Shown here: in pieces, positions 1 to 6,481 of the stretch
Layout: each line of letters opens with the position of its first letter
Numbering within the stretch: position 1 is the first letter of the stretch
Assembly (NCBI GenBank): GCA_046261875.1
Contig: JBHENW010000213.1
Span: 1 to 10,642 of the forward strand
Source of the DNA: JBHENW01 sp046261875
GTDB lineage: Bacteria; Acidobacteriota; Thermoanaerobaculia; UBA5066; Gp7-AA6
Length of the DNA stretch: 10,642 nucleotides
Reading direction: 5' to 3'
Translations under genes and position numbers: made by a program
The notes under the pieces: generated by a model
The model's input: only the letters and a program-made list of their open reading frames with translations
Told to the model about the DNA's origin: nothing
The model's database searches: none

Positions 1-12
1 CTCGAGGGTCAT
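1..12 (-). CDS. Start of a leftward gene cut by the window edge
   Basis: Only four codons are visible on the minus strand (ATG ACC CTC GAG, Met-Thr-Leu-Glu), so no function can be given. The call rests on the ribosome-binding site: the complement of bases 20-26 reads AAGGAGG, a full anti-16S match, seven bases before the ATG. This gene would diverge from the M2 peptidase gene and share the roughly 170-base region between them. A chance ATG behind a perfect site is possible. Confidence 0.5.
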
Positions 13-101
13 CGACCTGCCTCCTTGAGTTCCTTTGCTGAGGAACAAACTCTCGGAAGATTAGGTCCTCTGACCCTCGTTTCGTCTGCGCCTTCCAGAC
101 A

Positions 102-126
102 CCACGAGGTGTCAACACCTTTGTGG
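102..126. promoter_or_regulatory. Operator-like dyad between divergent genes
   Basis: Bases 107-120 read AGGTGT-CA-ACACCT, a perfect 6-bp dyad around a 2-base centre. An outer CCAC (102-105) pairs with GTGG (123-126), with one and two unpaired bases between. The roughly 25-bp size, near-twofold symmetry and position between divergent starts suit a dimeric repressor site. The two-base centre makes an RNA hairpin terminator unlikely and no T-run follows. I do not recognise the regulator family, and I could not place a convincing -35/-10 pair nearby. Confidence 0.35.
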
Positions 127-184
127 GATAGCTCACACTAGATGATCGGCGCCGACGCGCGATAAAGTCAAACCGGAGGGATGC

Positions 185-2032
185 ATGCGCTTTCTGCTCC
201 GTCGGCTCGCGCTTCGTGCGCTTCTCGCGGCGACCGGCGGTCTCTTCGCGGCGGGGGCGGCCCTGGCTGCTGAGGCGCCGCAGAAAGCGTCGGGCCCGCC
301 GACGGCCGAAGAGGCGAAGGCTTTCGTGGACGAGGCAGAGGCCAGGCTGATGAAGCTCGCGGAAGCAGCCAGCCGCGCGGGCTGGGTCCAGGCGACGTAC
401 ATCACGGCAGACACCGAGATCCTCGCCGCCAAGGCGAACGAAGAGCTGATCGCCGCCGGCGTCGAGTATGCGAAGAAGGCCGCGCGGTTCGACGAGCTCG
501 AGCTCCCGCCCGAGCTCGCGCGCAAGATCCGGCTGCTCAAGAACTCCCTGACCGTGGCCGCTCCCTCCGATCCCAAGGAAACCGAGGAAGTGGCGCGCCT
601 CATCGTCGAGATGGAAGGGATCTACGGAAAGGGGAAGTACTGCACGGAGGGAAAGACGGGTGAGGACTGTCTCGACCTCCAGGAGATCACCAAGATCATG
701 GCGGAGAGCCGCGATCCCAGGCAGCTCCTCGAGGTCTGGCGGGGCTGGCACGGCATCGCGATCCCCATCCGTCCGCTCTACCGCCGTTACGTCGAGCTCG
801 CGAACAAGGGTGCGCGGGAGCTGGGATTCCCGGACACGGGCGGGATGTGGCGCAGCAAGTACGACATGCCGCCGGATGACTTCGCCCGGGAAACAGAGCG
901 CATCTTCCAACAGGTCCGCCCGCTCTACGTTGCCTTGCACACGTACGTCCGCGACCGGCTGACCCAGAAGTACGGCGCCGCGGTCGTCCCCCCGAAGGGG
1001 CCCATTCCGGCCCACCTGCTGGGAAACATGTGGGCCCAGGACTGGTCCAACGTCTATCCGCTCGTCGCTCCTTCCGGCGCAGACCCGGGGTACGACCTGA
1101 CCCAAATCCTCAAGTCCCGCAAGGTGGACGCCAAAGAGATGGTCGGGTTCGCCGAGCGATTCTTCACGTCGCTGGGGTTCGAGCCGCTCCCTCCGACCTT
1201 CTGGGAGCGGTCGCTTTTCATCAAGCCGCGCGACCGCGAGGTCGTCTGCCACGCCAGCGCGTGGGACGTGGACAACGTCAACGATCTGCGGATCAAGATG
1301 TGCATCGATACGACCGCCGAGGATTTCTCCACGATCCACCACGAGCTCGGGCACAACATCTACCAGCGCGCTTACAACACGAAGCCGGGACTCTTCCGCG
1401 AGGGCGCCAACGACGGATTCCACGAGGCGGTCGGGGACACGATCGCCCTCTCCATCACGCCCGAGTACCTCGTGAAGATCGGCCTGCTCGACAAGGCGCC
1501 CGACGAATCCAGGGACATCGGGCTGCTGCTCTCCCGCGCGCTCGACAAGGTCGCTTTCCTCCCGTTCGGGCTGTCGATCGACCAGTGGCGGTGGAAGGTC
1601 TTCTCGGGGGAGATCAAGCCGGAGAACTACAACGCGACCTGGTGGGAGATGCGCCGCAGGCTCCAGGGCGTCGCGCCGACGGTCGAGCGGACGGAGAAAG
1701 ACTTCGATCCGGGCGCGAAGTACCACGTGCCGGCGAGCGTTCCGTACATGCGGTATTTCCTCGCGGCAGTGCTCCAGTTCCAGTTCCATCGGGCGCTCGC
1801 CCAGACCGCCGGGTGCACCGGGCCGCTTCACCGCTGCTCGATCTACGACAACAAGGAAGCCGGCGGGAAGCTCGCCGCGATGCTCGAGCTCGGCAGCTCG
1901 CGCCCCTGGCCCGAGGCGCTCGAGGCGCTGACGGGGAAGCGGGAGATGGACGCGACGGCAATGCTGGAGTACTTCGCCCCTCTGCAGAAGTGGCTCGACG
2001 CGCAGAACAAGGGGAAGCCCTCGGGCTGGTAA
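185..2032 (+). CDS. Secreted M2-family (ACE-like) peptidyl-dipeptidase
   Basis: A zinc metallopeptidase related to angiotensin-converting enzyme, predicted to release dipeptides from peptide C-termini in the periplasm. Residues 1 to about 28 form a signal peptide (Arg-rich start, hydrophobic core, cleavage near ALA-AEA). The zinc site is complete: H386-E-L-G-H390, then E414 in GFHEAVGD, 28 residues after the first His as in testis ACE. VVCHASAWD matches the substrate-binding strand. H514 and Y524 in YHVPASVPYMRY sit where ACE has the transition-state-stabilising His513 and Tyr523. The C-terminus (FQFHRAL, GPLHRCSIY, SSRPWPEAL) follows ACE closely. At 615 aa it is one full catalytic domain. 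GGAGGG (175-180) supports the ATG at 185 over the out-of-frame ATG at 181. Family assignment is very secure; the natural substrate is unknown. Confidence 0.96.
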   Translation: MRFLLRRLALRALLAATGGLFAAGAALAAEAPQKASGPPTAEEAKAFVDEAEARLMKLAEAASRAGWVQATYITADTEILAAKANEELIAAGVEYAKKAARFDELELPPELARKIRLLKNSLTVAAPSDPKETEEVARLIVEMEGIYGKGKYCTEGKTGEDCLDLQEITKIMAESRDPRQLLEVWRGWHGIAIPIRPLYRRYVELANKGARELGFPDTGGMWRSKYDMPPDDFARETERIFQQVRPLYVALHTYVRDRLTQKYGAAVVPPKGPIPAHLLGNMWAQDWSNVYPLVAPSGADPGYDLTQILKSRKVDAKEMVGFAERFFTSLGFEPLPPTFWERSLFIKPRDREVVCHASAWDVDNVNDLRIKMCIDTTAEDFSTIHHELGHNIYQRAYNTKPGLFREGANDGFHEAVGDTIALSITPEYLVKIGLLDKAPDESRDIGLLLSRALDKVAFLPFGLSIDQWRWKVFSGEIKPENYNATWWEMRRRLQGVAPTVERTEKDFDPGAKYHVPASVPYMRYFLAAVLQFQFHRALAQTAGCTGPLHRCSIYDNKEAGGKLAAMLELGSSRPWPEALEALTGKREMDATAMLEYFAPLQKWLDAQNKGKPSGW

Positions 2033-2162
2033 ACCAGCCACCTACGACCTTCCTTCAAACCTCCCTCCCTCCCGCGGCGTCTAAGACTCCGGACGGTTGA
2101 GGAGAAACGCGCCGAGGCCGGCTTAAACGGAGAGAGAATCTGCTACCGATATCCCTCACCGC

Positions 2163-2169
2163 AAAGGAG
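2163..2169 (+). promoter_or_regulatory. Ribosome-binding site fixing a CTG start
   Basis: AAAGGAG lies six bases before the in-frame CTG at 2176. The frame is open only from 2101, after a TGA at 2098-2100, and contains no ATG, GTG or TTG before ATG 2278. That ATG would remove the conserved start of sigma region 2. The site therefore points to CTG 2176 as the start. Confidence 0.55.
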
Positions 2170-2175
2170 ATAAGC

Positions 2176-2748
2176 CTGCCCGAGACCGACGCGCCCGCTC
2201 CCGCGACCGCCCAGGACGCCGAACTGGCCAATGGCTGCCGCGAAGGGAGCCTCGAGGCATTCGAAAGGCTCTATGAGATGCACGGGCCGCGCATGAAGAG
2301 CATCGCGTTGAACCTCCTCGGCAACGTCGCCGACGCGGAAGACGCCGTCCAGGAGGCCTTCCTGAAGGTCTACCGCGCGGCGCGCTCCTTCCGGGGCCGC
2401 TCCTCCTTCTCGACCTGGGTGTACCGCGTCCTCGTGAACACCTGCTACGACGTCATGCGGCGCGGAAAGCGGCGCCCGGAGTCGGTCCCGACCGACGAAG
2501 ACGACTTCTCACCCGCGCGGGGGACGGACCATCCCCTCCGATTGAGCCTGGAGCAGTGCCTCGCGCGCCTCCGTCCCCGCCACCGTTCTGTCTTTCTGCT
2601 CTTCGAGGTGGAAGGCTTCTCGCATCGCGAGATCGGCGAGATCCTCGAAGTCGCCGAGGGCACGTCGAAGACGCTGCTCTTCGCCGCCAAGCGCGAGCTC
2701 CAGGGCATGCTCTGGTCCGCCGGAGCCGCCGCGAGGGCGTCGTCATGA
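2176..2748 (+). CDS. ECF-type RNA polymerase sigma-70 factor
   Basis: Predicted to direct RNA polymerase to promoters of an envelope-response regulon. From CTG 2176 the product is 190 aa. Region 2 covers about residues 17-100 (LANGCREGSLEAFERLYEMH, then NVADAEDAVQEAFLKVYRA and FSTWVYRVLVNTCYD). A short acidic linker follows. Region 4 covers about 115-175, with helix-turn-helix text GFSHREIGEILEVAEGTSKT. This matches RpoE/SigW-like ECF factors in order and size. Starting at ATG 2278 would give 156 aa and lose the first region-2 helix, so an upstream start is needed; only CTG with the AAAGGAG site fits. The TGA overlaps the next ATG (ATGA, 2745-2748), so sigma and anti-sigma are probably translationally coupled. 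Autoregulation is usual in such operons, but I could not identify the promoter in 2033-2162. A sequence error turning ATG into CTG is the main alternative for the start. Confidence 0.9.
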   Translation: MPETDAPAPATAQDAELANGCREGSLEAFERLYEMHGPRMKSIALNLLGNVADAEDAVQEAFLKVYRAARSFRGRSSFSTWVYRVLVNTCYDVMRRGKRRPESVPTDEDDFSPARGTDHPLRLSLEQCLARLRPRHRSVFLLFEVEGFSHREIGEILEVAEGTSKTLLFAAKRELQGMLWSAGAAARASS

Positions 2749-3416
2749 CCCCGGCGTGCCGGGATCTCCAGGAGGCGCTGCGGACCCGCGATCCCGAGCG
2801 GATTGGCGCGGTCGAAGCGCACGCGCAGTCCTGCGCCCGCTGTGCCGAGCACCTCCGGCTGTGGCAGGCGATCTCCGAGGCGGCTCCGTCGCTGCGCAAG
2901 GAGTGGGAGAGCCCGCGGCTCTGGCCCCGCATCCGGGAGGGGCTCGCCGAGGAGGACCGCCGCCGTCACAAGCCGTGGAGCTTCGGGTCACCCTTCGCGG
3001 CGACGCGGTGGGTCCCCGCCGCCGCGATCATCGCGCTCTTCGTGGTCGCCGCCGCGGGCGTCTGGGTCTTCCGTCCCGCCGCCGGCGGTCGAGATCCGCT
3101 GGTCGCGGGGCCGTGGCGATACCAGGACGCCTTGATGACGGAACAGGCGCTCGACGACGTCGAGCGGCGCGAGCGCGATTACCTCGCCTCGATCGAGCGG
3201 CTCTCCCGGCTCGTGGACGCGAGCCGCAGCGAGCCCGCGTCGCCGCTCACCGTCTCCTACCGGGAAAAGCTGCTTCTGCTCGACGCCGCGATCGGCGATC
3301 TGCGCGGGGAGATCCAGCGCAACGAGTTCAACACGCACCTGCGGCGGGAGCTGCTCGCGATGTACGCCGAGAAGCAGCGGACGCTCCAGGATCTGATGAG
3401 AGAGGCCCAATCATGA
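2745..3416 (+). CDS. Membrane anti-sigma factor with zinc-finger (zf-HC2-like) domain
   Basis: Predicted to hold the upstream sigma factor inactive at the inner membrane. The 223-aa protein has a short cytoplasmic zinc anti-sigma module with H26-x3-C30-x2-C33 (HAQSCARC) and C5 as a possible fourth ligand, a charged linker, one membrane segment at about 89-109 (WVPAAAIIALFVVAAAGVWVF region), and a periplasmic part of about 110 residues. That part is strongly helical and charged and probably coiled (ERRERDYLASIERLSRL, REKLLLLDAAIGDL). It could sense envelope state or contact the solenoid encoded next. The start is set by the ATGA overlap with the sigma gene; the stop overlaps the next start the same way. 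The zinc motif, single membrane span and position make the role likely. The signal and the release mechanism are not visible. Confidence 0.85.
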   Translation: MTPACRDLQEALRTRDPERIGAVEAHAQSCARCAEHLRLWQAISEAAPSLRKEWESPRLWPRIREGLAEEDRRRHKPWSFGSPFAATRWVPAAAIIALFVVAAAGVWVFRPAAGGRDPLVAGPWRYQDALMTEQALDDVERRERDYLASIERLSRLVDASRSEPASPLTVSYREKLLLLDAAIGDLRGEIQRNEFNTHLRRELLAMYAEKQRTLQDLMREAQS

Positions 3417-5131
3417 TCGGTTACAGATTCCTTCGTCCCGCGATACTGCTCTGGCTCCTCGCCGTTTCTGCGGGCGCCGCGCCCTCGGCCGGGCGCGAGG
3501 AGTCCCGGCGAACGTTCCAGAAGACCCTTCCGCTGTCGTCCGGGCAGACGCTCCACGTGGATCACAGCCATGGGGACGTCCGGATCCGGACCCACGCCGA
3601 GCCTCAGGTGAAAGTGGACGCGACGATCCGCGTCTCGTCCTCCGACGAGGCGGGGGCGGAGAAGTTCAGCCAGGAGATCGAGGTGACGGCCGAGCCGACC
3701 TCCGGCGGCGTCCTCGTCCGCACGCGTTACCCCGAGAAGAAGTGGGTCTTCCGCGGCGTCGGCCACATCTCGTACTCCGTGGACTTCGAGATCGTCATGC
3801 CGGAGGGGGCGCTCCTCTCCGCCCACAACCGCTTCGGCGACGTCAGCCTCACCGGCCTCAAGGCCGCGGCCGACGTGCGCAACAGCAACGGCGCGGTCGC
3901 CGTGCGGGACGGCCGGGGAGCGCAGAAACTCGAAAACTCTTTCGGCAGCATCGATCTGACCAACCACACGGGGGACGCCGTCCTAGCCAACAGCAACGGA
4001 GCGGTCACGGTGTCGAACCTGCAGGGGAAGCTCGACGCCCGCAACCGCTTCGGGAAAGTCGCCGCCTCCAAGGTTTCCGCCCGGTCGGACATAGTGAACT
4101 CCAACGGGGCCGTGACGCTGGAGAACTCCGGGCCCGCGGCGATCACGAACTCCTTCGGCTCGGTGACCCTGCGCGCAATCGATGGTGACGCGACCGTGCG
4201 CAACTCGAACGGGTCCGTGGACGTCTCGGGCATCAGCGGCGCGGCGGACCTCAACACGAGCTTCGGAAACATCCAGGTCAGCGACATCCGGAAGCAGGTC
4301 ATCTGCACGGGGAGCAACGCCCGCGTGACGGCCTCGCGCATCGCGGGAGGAATCACGATCCGTAACACCTTCGGCGCGGTGGACGTGCGGGAGACGGGGG
4401 CGGCGCAGGTGGAGAACTCCAACGGCAAGATCATGGCGCGCGACATCCGCGGCCCCGCCCGGCTGACGACGAGCTTCGGCGCGATCGACGCGATGGGCGT
4501 CGGCGGGGACGCCGCGCTCGTGAACTCCAACGCGGCGATCACCGCGATCAAGGTGGCGGGGTCGGCCACCGTGGAGAACCGGTTCGGCAAGGTGTTCCTG
4601 AGCCACATCAAAGGGAGCGTGCGGGTGACCACGGACAACAGCACGGTCACCGTCGCGGACGCCGCCGGTCCCGCCTTCGTCAAGACGAGCTTCGGGCTGC
4701 TCGAGGCGACTCGGGTGCAGGGCGACCTGACCGCCGAGAACAACAACGGCGGCGTGAAGGCGCTCGACGTTCAGGGGGGTGTGTCGGTGAGGACTTCCTT
4801 CGGGCCCGTCATCGTCCAGAACGTGCGGGAGGGCGTCGAGGTCAACAACCAGAACGGGGCGGTCGAGGTCTCGGGACTCTCCGGCGAGGTGTGCCAGCGG
4901 GTCGTGGTACGCACCTCCTTCGCGCCGATCCGGGTGCACGTGCCCGAGGGCGCCGGCTACGACGTGACCGCTCGGACGTCCTACGGGAAGGTCAACACGC
5001 AGGTGCCGCTCGACGTCTCCGGAGAACTGTCGAGCGAGAACCTCCGCGCGCGGATCGGCAAGGGCAAGTGTGAGATGTCGCTGACGAACAACAACGGCAA
5101 CATTGATCTGCTCAACGCGGCCGCGCGCTAG
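3413..5131 (+). CDS. Exported DUF4097-type beta-solenoid (adhesin-like) protein
   Basis: A 572-aa repetitive protein of unknown function, placed with DUF4097/putative adhesin proteins by its text (HVDHSHGDVRIRT, YSVDFEIVMPEGALLSAHNR) and its run of short G-[IV] strands. Residues 1 to about 23 are a signal peptide (FLRPAILLWLLAVSAGAA), so it acts in the periplasm or at the surface. Residues 35-130 form an N-terminal beta region. From 141 to the end it is built of 17-18-residue units, each with a turn such as NSNGAV or TSFGSI, alternating between Asn and Phe forms. No membrane anchor, lipobox, LPXTG or autotransporter barrel is visible after the signal peptide. Its ATG overlaps the anti-sigma stop (ATGA), so it is made with its regulators and may report on or reinforce the envelope. 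The fold is inferred from periodicity; the family assignment is good, the role is open. Confidence 0.85.
   Translation: MIGYRFLRPAILLWLLAVSAGAAPSAGREESRRTFQKTLPLSSGQTLHVDHSHGDVRIRTHAEPQVKVDATIRVSSSDEAGAEKFSQEIEVTAEPTSGGVLVRTRYPEKKWVFRGVGHISYSVDFEIVMPEGALLSAHNRFGDVSLTGLKAAADVRNSNGAVAVRDGRGAQKLENSFGSIDLTNHTGDAVLANSNGAVTVSNLQGKLDARNRFGKVAASKVSARSDIVNSNGAVTLENSGPAAITNSFGSVTLRAIDGDATVRNSNGSVDVSGISGAADLNTSFGNIQVSDIRKQVICTGSNARVTASRIAGGITIRNTFGAVDVRETGAAQVENSNGKIMARDIRGPARLTTSFGAIDAMGVGGDAALVNSNAAITAIKVAGSATVENRFGKVFLSHIKGSVRVTTDNSTVTVADAAGPAFVKTSFGLLEATRVQGDLTAENNNGGVKALDVQGGVSVRTSFGPVIVQNVREGVEVNNQNGAVEVSGLSGEVCQRVVVRTSFAPIRVHVPEGAGYDVTARTSYGKVNTQVPLDVSGELSSENLRARIGKGKCEMSLTNNNGNIDLLNAAAR
3833..4855 (+). 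repeat. 18-residue coding repeat alternating Phe and Asn
   Basis: In the solenoid protein the key turn residue is Phe at 141, 177, 213, 248, 284, 320, 355, 391, 427 and 463, and Asn at 159, 195, 231, 266, 302, 337, 373, 409, 445 and 481. The spacing is 18 residues in 17 of 19 steps and 17 in the other two. Usually Gly follows, then one residue and a Val, Ile or Leu. Degenerate units continue to the C-terminus (F503, Y524, N561). At DNA level this is a diverged tandem array of about 54 bp per unit or 108 bp per pair. The copies differ enough that it is an old protein repeat rather than a young satellite. Confidence 0.9.
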
Positions 5132-5147
5132 ACCGCTCGAGCGGTTT
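5132..5147 (+). terminator. Possible weak terminator after the solenoid gene
   Basis: The 14-bp palindrome ACCGCTCGAGCGGT (5132-5145) begins directly after the TAG stop and is followed by TT. As RNA it could form a 5-bp stem with a TCGA loop. The stem and T-run are both short, so attenuation or an incidental palindrome is equally likely. Confidence 0.3.
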
Positions 5148-5217
5148 AAGCTGGGCTACCGTTCGCGGCGCGAGGAGTTGCGATGACGCCTCGGAGGACC
5201 GGTGGAGGAGGAGTTTC

Positions 5218-5337
5218 ATGTCGGTCAATGCGACGACCCGCCGGAACCCGCGCCAGGTCGGCCCCGGCCTCTGGGCCGGTTTATGTCAGCCGGGCCGCGC
5301 TCAGAGGCCCCGGCGTTGCGCCCGGATCCAATCGTAG
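5218..5337 (+). pseudogene. Short ORF, possible truncated fourth operon gene
   Basis: ATG 5218 is preceded by GGAGGAGGAG (5204-5213), among the strongest ribosome sites in the window, yet the frame runs only 39 codons to TAG 5335. The N-terminal text (TTRRNPRQVGPGLWAGL) resembles what precedes the first membrane helix in small LiaF/DUF5668-type membrane proteins, which can accompany DUF4097 genes. Here it is followed by Arg- and Pro-rich text with no hydrophobic segment, and the end overlaps the tail of the leftward esterase gene (5301-5337). I infer a gene whose body was deleted or replaced, with the break near 5280. It could also be a genuine small peptide or chance. The family link is from memory of sequence style and is weak. 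Confidence 0.3.
5264..5279. terminator. GC-rich hairpin between converging transcripts
   Basis: CCGGCC (5264-5269) pairs perfectly with GGCCGG (5274-5279) around a TCTG loop. TTTA follows on the plus strand; no T-run follows on the minus strand. It lies between the end of the rightward solenoid operon and the end of the leftward esterase gene, where a terminator is expected. A competing GGCCC/GGGCC pairing (5260-5264 with 5273-5277) exists. Confidence 0.35.
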
Positions 5338-6020
5338 AGACCGGGATGCACGTACGCCTCCGACCATGCGTCGTGGCCGTCGCGCGCAAACATCGTGAGC
5401 CGTGTCGTTCCCCCGCACGCGTGAATTGCGCGCGCGATCGATCGCGCGTGGCGCGGCGGGACGCGGACGTCGCGCGCGTTCTGGAAGATCCAGACCGGGA
5501 TTTGGGACAGCCGGCAGAGGTCCCGCGGGACGCTGTCCGGCGTCACGGCGACGACGGCGGAGAAGAGGTCGGGCCGCAGGATCGCCACCTTCAGCGCGGC
5601 GATGCCTCCCGTAGAGAGTCCCGTCACGCTGACCCGCTCCCGATCCGCTGTGTGCGCCCGCAGGACCGCGTCGAGGAAGTCCGGAAGCCACCGGACGTCC
5701 CAGTGCTTCACGCGAATCTGCGGGGCCGCGACGAGAAAAGGGAAGCGCTCGAGCGAGTCGATCAGGCGCGGCAGGCCCTCGCGCCGCACGAGGTCGAGAT
5801 CCTCTCCCCGCTCGCCGGCGCCGTGCAGGAAGAGTATGAGCGGCAGAGGCGGTCCCCCGCCGCGGCCGGAGGGCTCGTAGAACAGATAGGGCGCCCGGCG
5901 TCCGTCCGGAAGGGTCACCGAGCGCTCCACCATGTGTCGCGGCGGCGTCGGAACCGAGGAAGCGCACCCGAGCAACGCGACGGTCGCGGCCCCGACGAAG
6001 GCGGCGATCGCCCGCCTCAC
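5301..6020 (-). CDS. Alpha/beta-hydrolase lipoprotein (esterase/phospholipase-like)
   Basis: Predicted serine hydrolase of the dienelactone hydrolase / COG4099 'predicted peptidase' type, anchored in the envelope. From GTG 6020 it has 239 aa. Residues 1-18 are a lipoprotein signal with C19 in LLGC. The oxyanion region is LHGAGERGEDL (65-75). The nucleophile elbow is GLSTGG with S136. The likely acid is D184 (QNARDVRVP), and H216 (ARDGHDAWSEAY) completes the triad. The closing LYDWIRAQRR is typical of this family. The GTG start overlaps the thioesterase stop (GTGA on the minus strand), so the two are coupled, although one product is exported and the other is not. GTG is preferred over the internal Met30 because only it supplies the lipoprotein signal. 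The substrate is unknown: ester, lipid or small peptide are all possible. Confidence 0.87.
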   Translation of the reverse strand: MRRAIAAFVGAATVALLGCASSVPTPPRHMVERSVTLPDGRRAPYLFYEPSGRGGGPPLPLILFLHGAGERGEDLDLVRREGLPRLIDSLERFPFLVAAPQIRVKHWDVRWLPDFLDAVLRAHTADRERVSVTGLSTGGIAALKVAILRPDLFSAVVAVTPDSVPRDLCRLSQIPVWIFQNARDVRVPPRHARSIARAIHACGGTTRLTMFARDGHDAWSEAYVHPGLYDWIRAQRRGL

Positions 6021-6481
6021 CAGCGGTTGTATGCCGGGTGCCCTTCTTTCACGGCGACAAACGTCCCGCGGCAGGTCGCGGTCACCTTGCCGTTGGCTTC
6101 GAGCGTCGCTTCGACCGTCGCGCGATCGTCGGTCGAATCGACGACGCGGGCGCGCAGCTTGAGCGGTTCGTCCATCGGCGTGGGCCGCCGCAAATGGACG
6201 TGGAAATCCGACGTCACCGTATAGGGAGGGGCGTCGGCCCCCCGCTTCTTCATCAGGTGATGCGCCGCGGTCCAGTTGCTGTGGCAGTCCAGCAGGGCGC
6301 CGCAGATCCCGCCGTTCAGCACGTTCTCGAAGGCGAGGTGGTGCGCCTCGGGGCGCCATTCGCAGACGACCTCCTCCCCTTCGGGGAAGCTCCGGATACG
6401 AAGCCCCTTGAGGTTGGACGGGCCGCAGCCGAAGCACCGGTTCTGCGGCGCGTAGCGTTCTTGAAGACTCTGCGTCGCCAT
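6017..6481 (-). CDS. Hotdog-fold PaaI-like thioesterase
   Basis: A cytoplasmic acyl-CoA thioesterase of the 4HBT/PaaI class, predicted to hydrolyse acyl- or aryl-CoA. The 154-aa length suits a single hotdog domain. C16-F-G-C19-G-P is the N-terminal motif of one PaaI subgroup. ENVLNGGICGALLDCHSNW holds the central helix with the GG turn (57-58) and D65 as the candidate acid; Asn56 stands where many relatives have His. VTSDFHVHLRRPTPMDEPL is the usual second strand pair. The ATG at 6481 is the only possible start, since an in-frame stop lies at 6502-6500 on this strand, and I see no Shine-Dalgarno before it. It heads a leftward pair with the esterase and shares start-codon bases with the divergent AraC gene, which might control it. 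Confidence 0.88.
   Translation of the reverse strand: MATQSLQERYAPQNRCFGCGPSNLKGLRIRSFPEGEEVVCEWRPEAHHLAFENVLNGGICGALLDCHSNWTAAHHLMKKRGADAPPYTVTSDFHVHLRRPTPMDEPLKLRARVVDSTDDRATVEATLEANGKVTATCRGTFVAVKEGHPAYNRW

Noticed and set aside
3..79. 9-bp inverted repeat CGAGGGTCA (3-11) / TGACCCTCG (71-79)
   Set aside because: The arms are 59 bases apart and one lies in the start of the leftward gene. The match is short and close to chance expectation.
2097..2127. TTGAGG (2097) and CTTAAA (2122) as a promoter for the sigma operon
   Set aside because: Matches to consensus are poor and the 19-base spacer is long, so I could not support it.
3833..4855. Regular ~54-bp spacing that could suggest a CRISPR-like or satellite array
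   Set aside because: The units are diverged, lie in one reading frame and code a consistent protein repeat. There are no identical repeats separated by unique spacers.
3727..4939. Long open frames (over 300 codons) on the minus strand across the solenoid gene
   Set aside because: They arise because the sense repeat is periodic and GC-rich. Their translations show no domain text, and the plus-strand frame has a signal peptide, DUF4097 text and operon coupling.
2142..5160. GCTACCG shared upstream of the sigma gene (2142-2148) and after the solenoid gene (5154-5160) as a common sigma promoter element
   Set aside because: Flanking bases do not match, no common -35 lies at equal spacing, and the same 7-mer occurs inside the AraC coding sequence.
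5202..6224. A 340-codon plus-strand frame across the esterase and thioesterase genes
   Set aside because: The minus strand carries complete catalytic motifs of two enzymes. The plus frame reads as shadow text and starts inside the ribosome site of another short frame.
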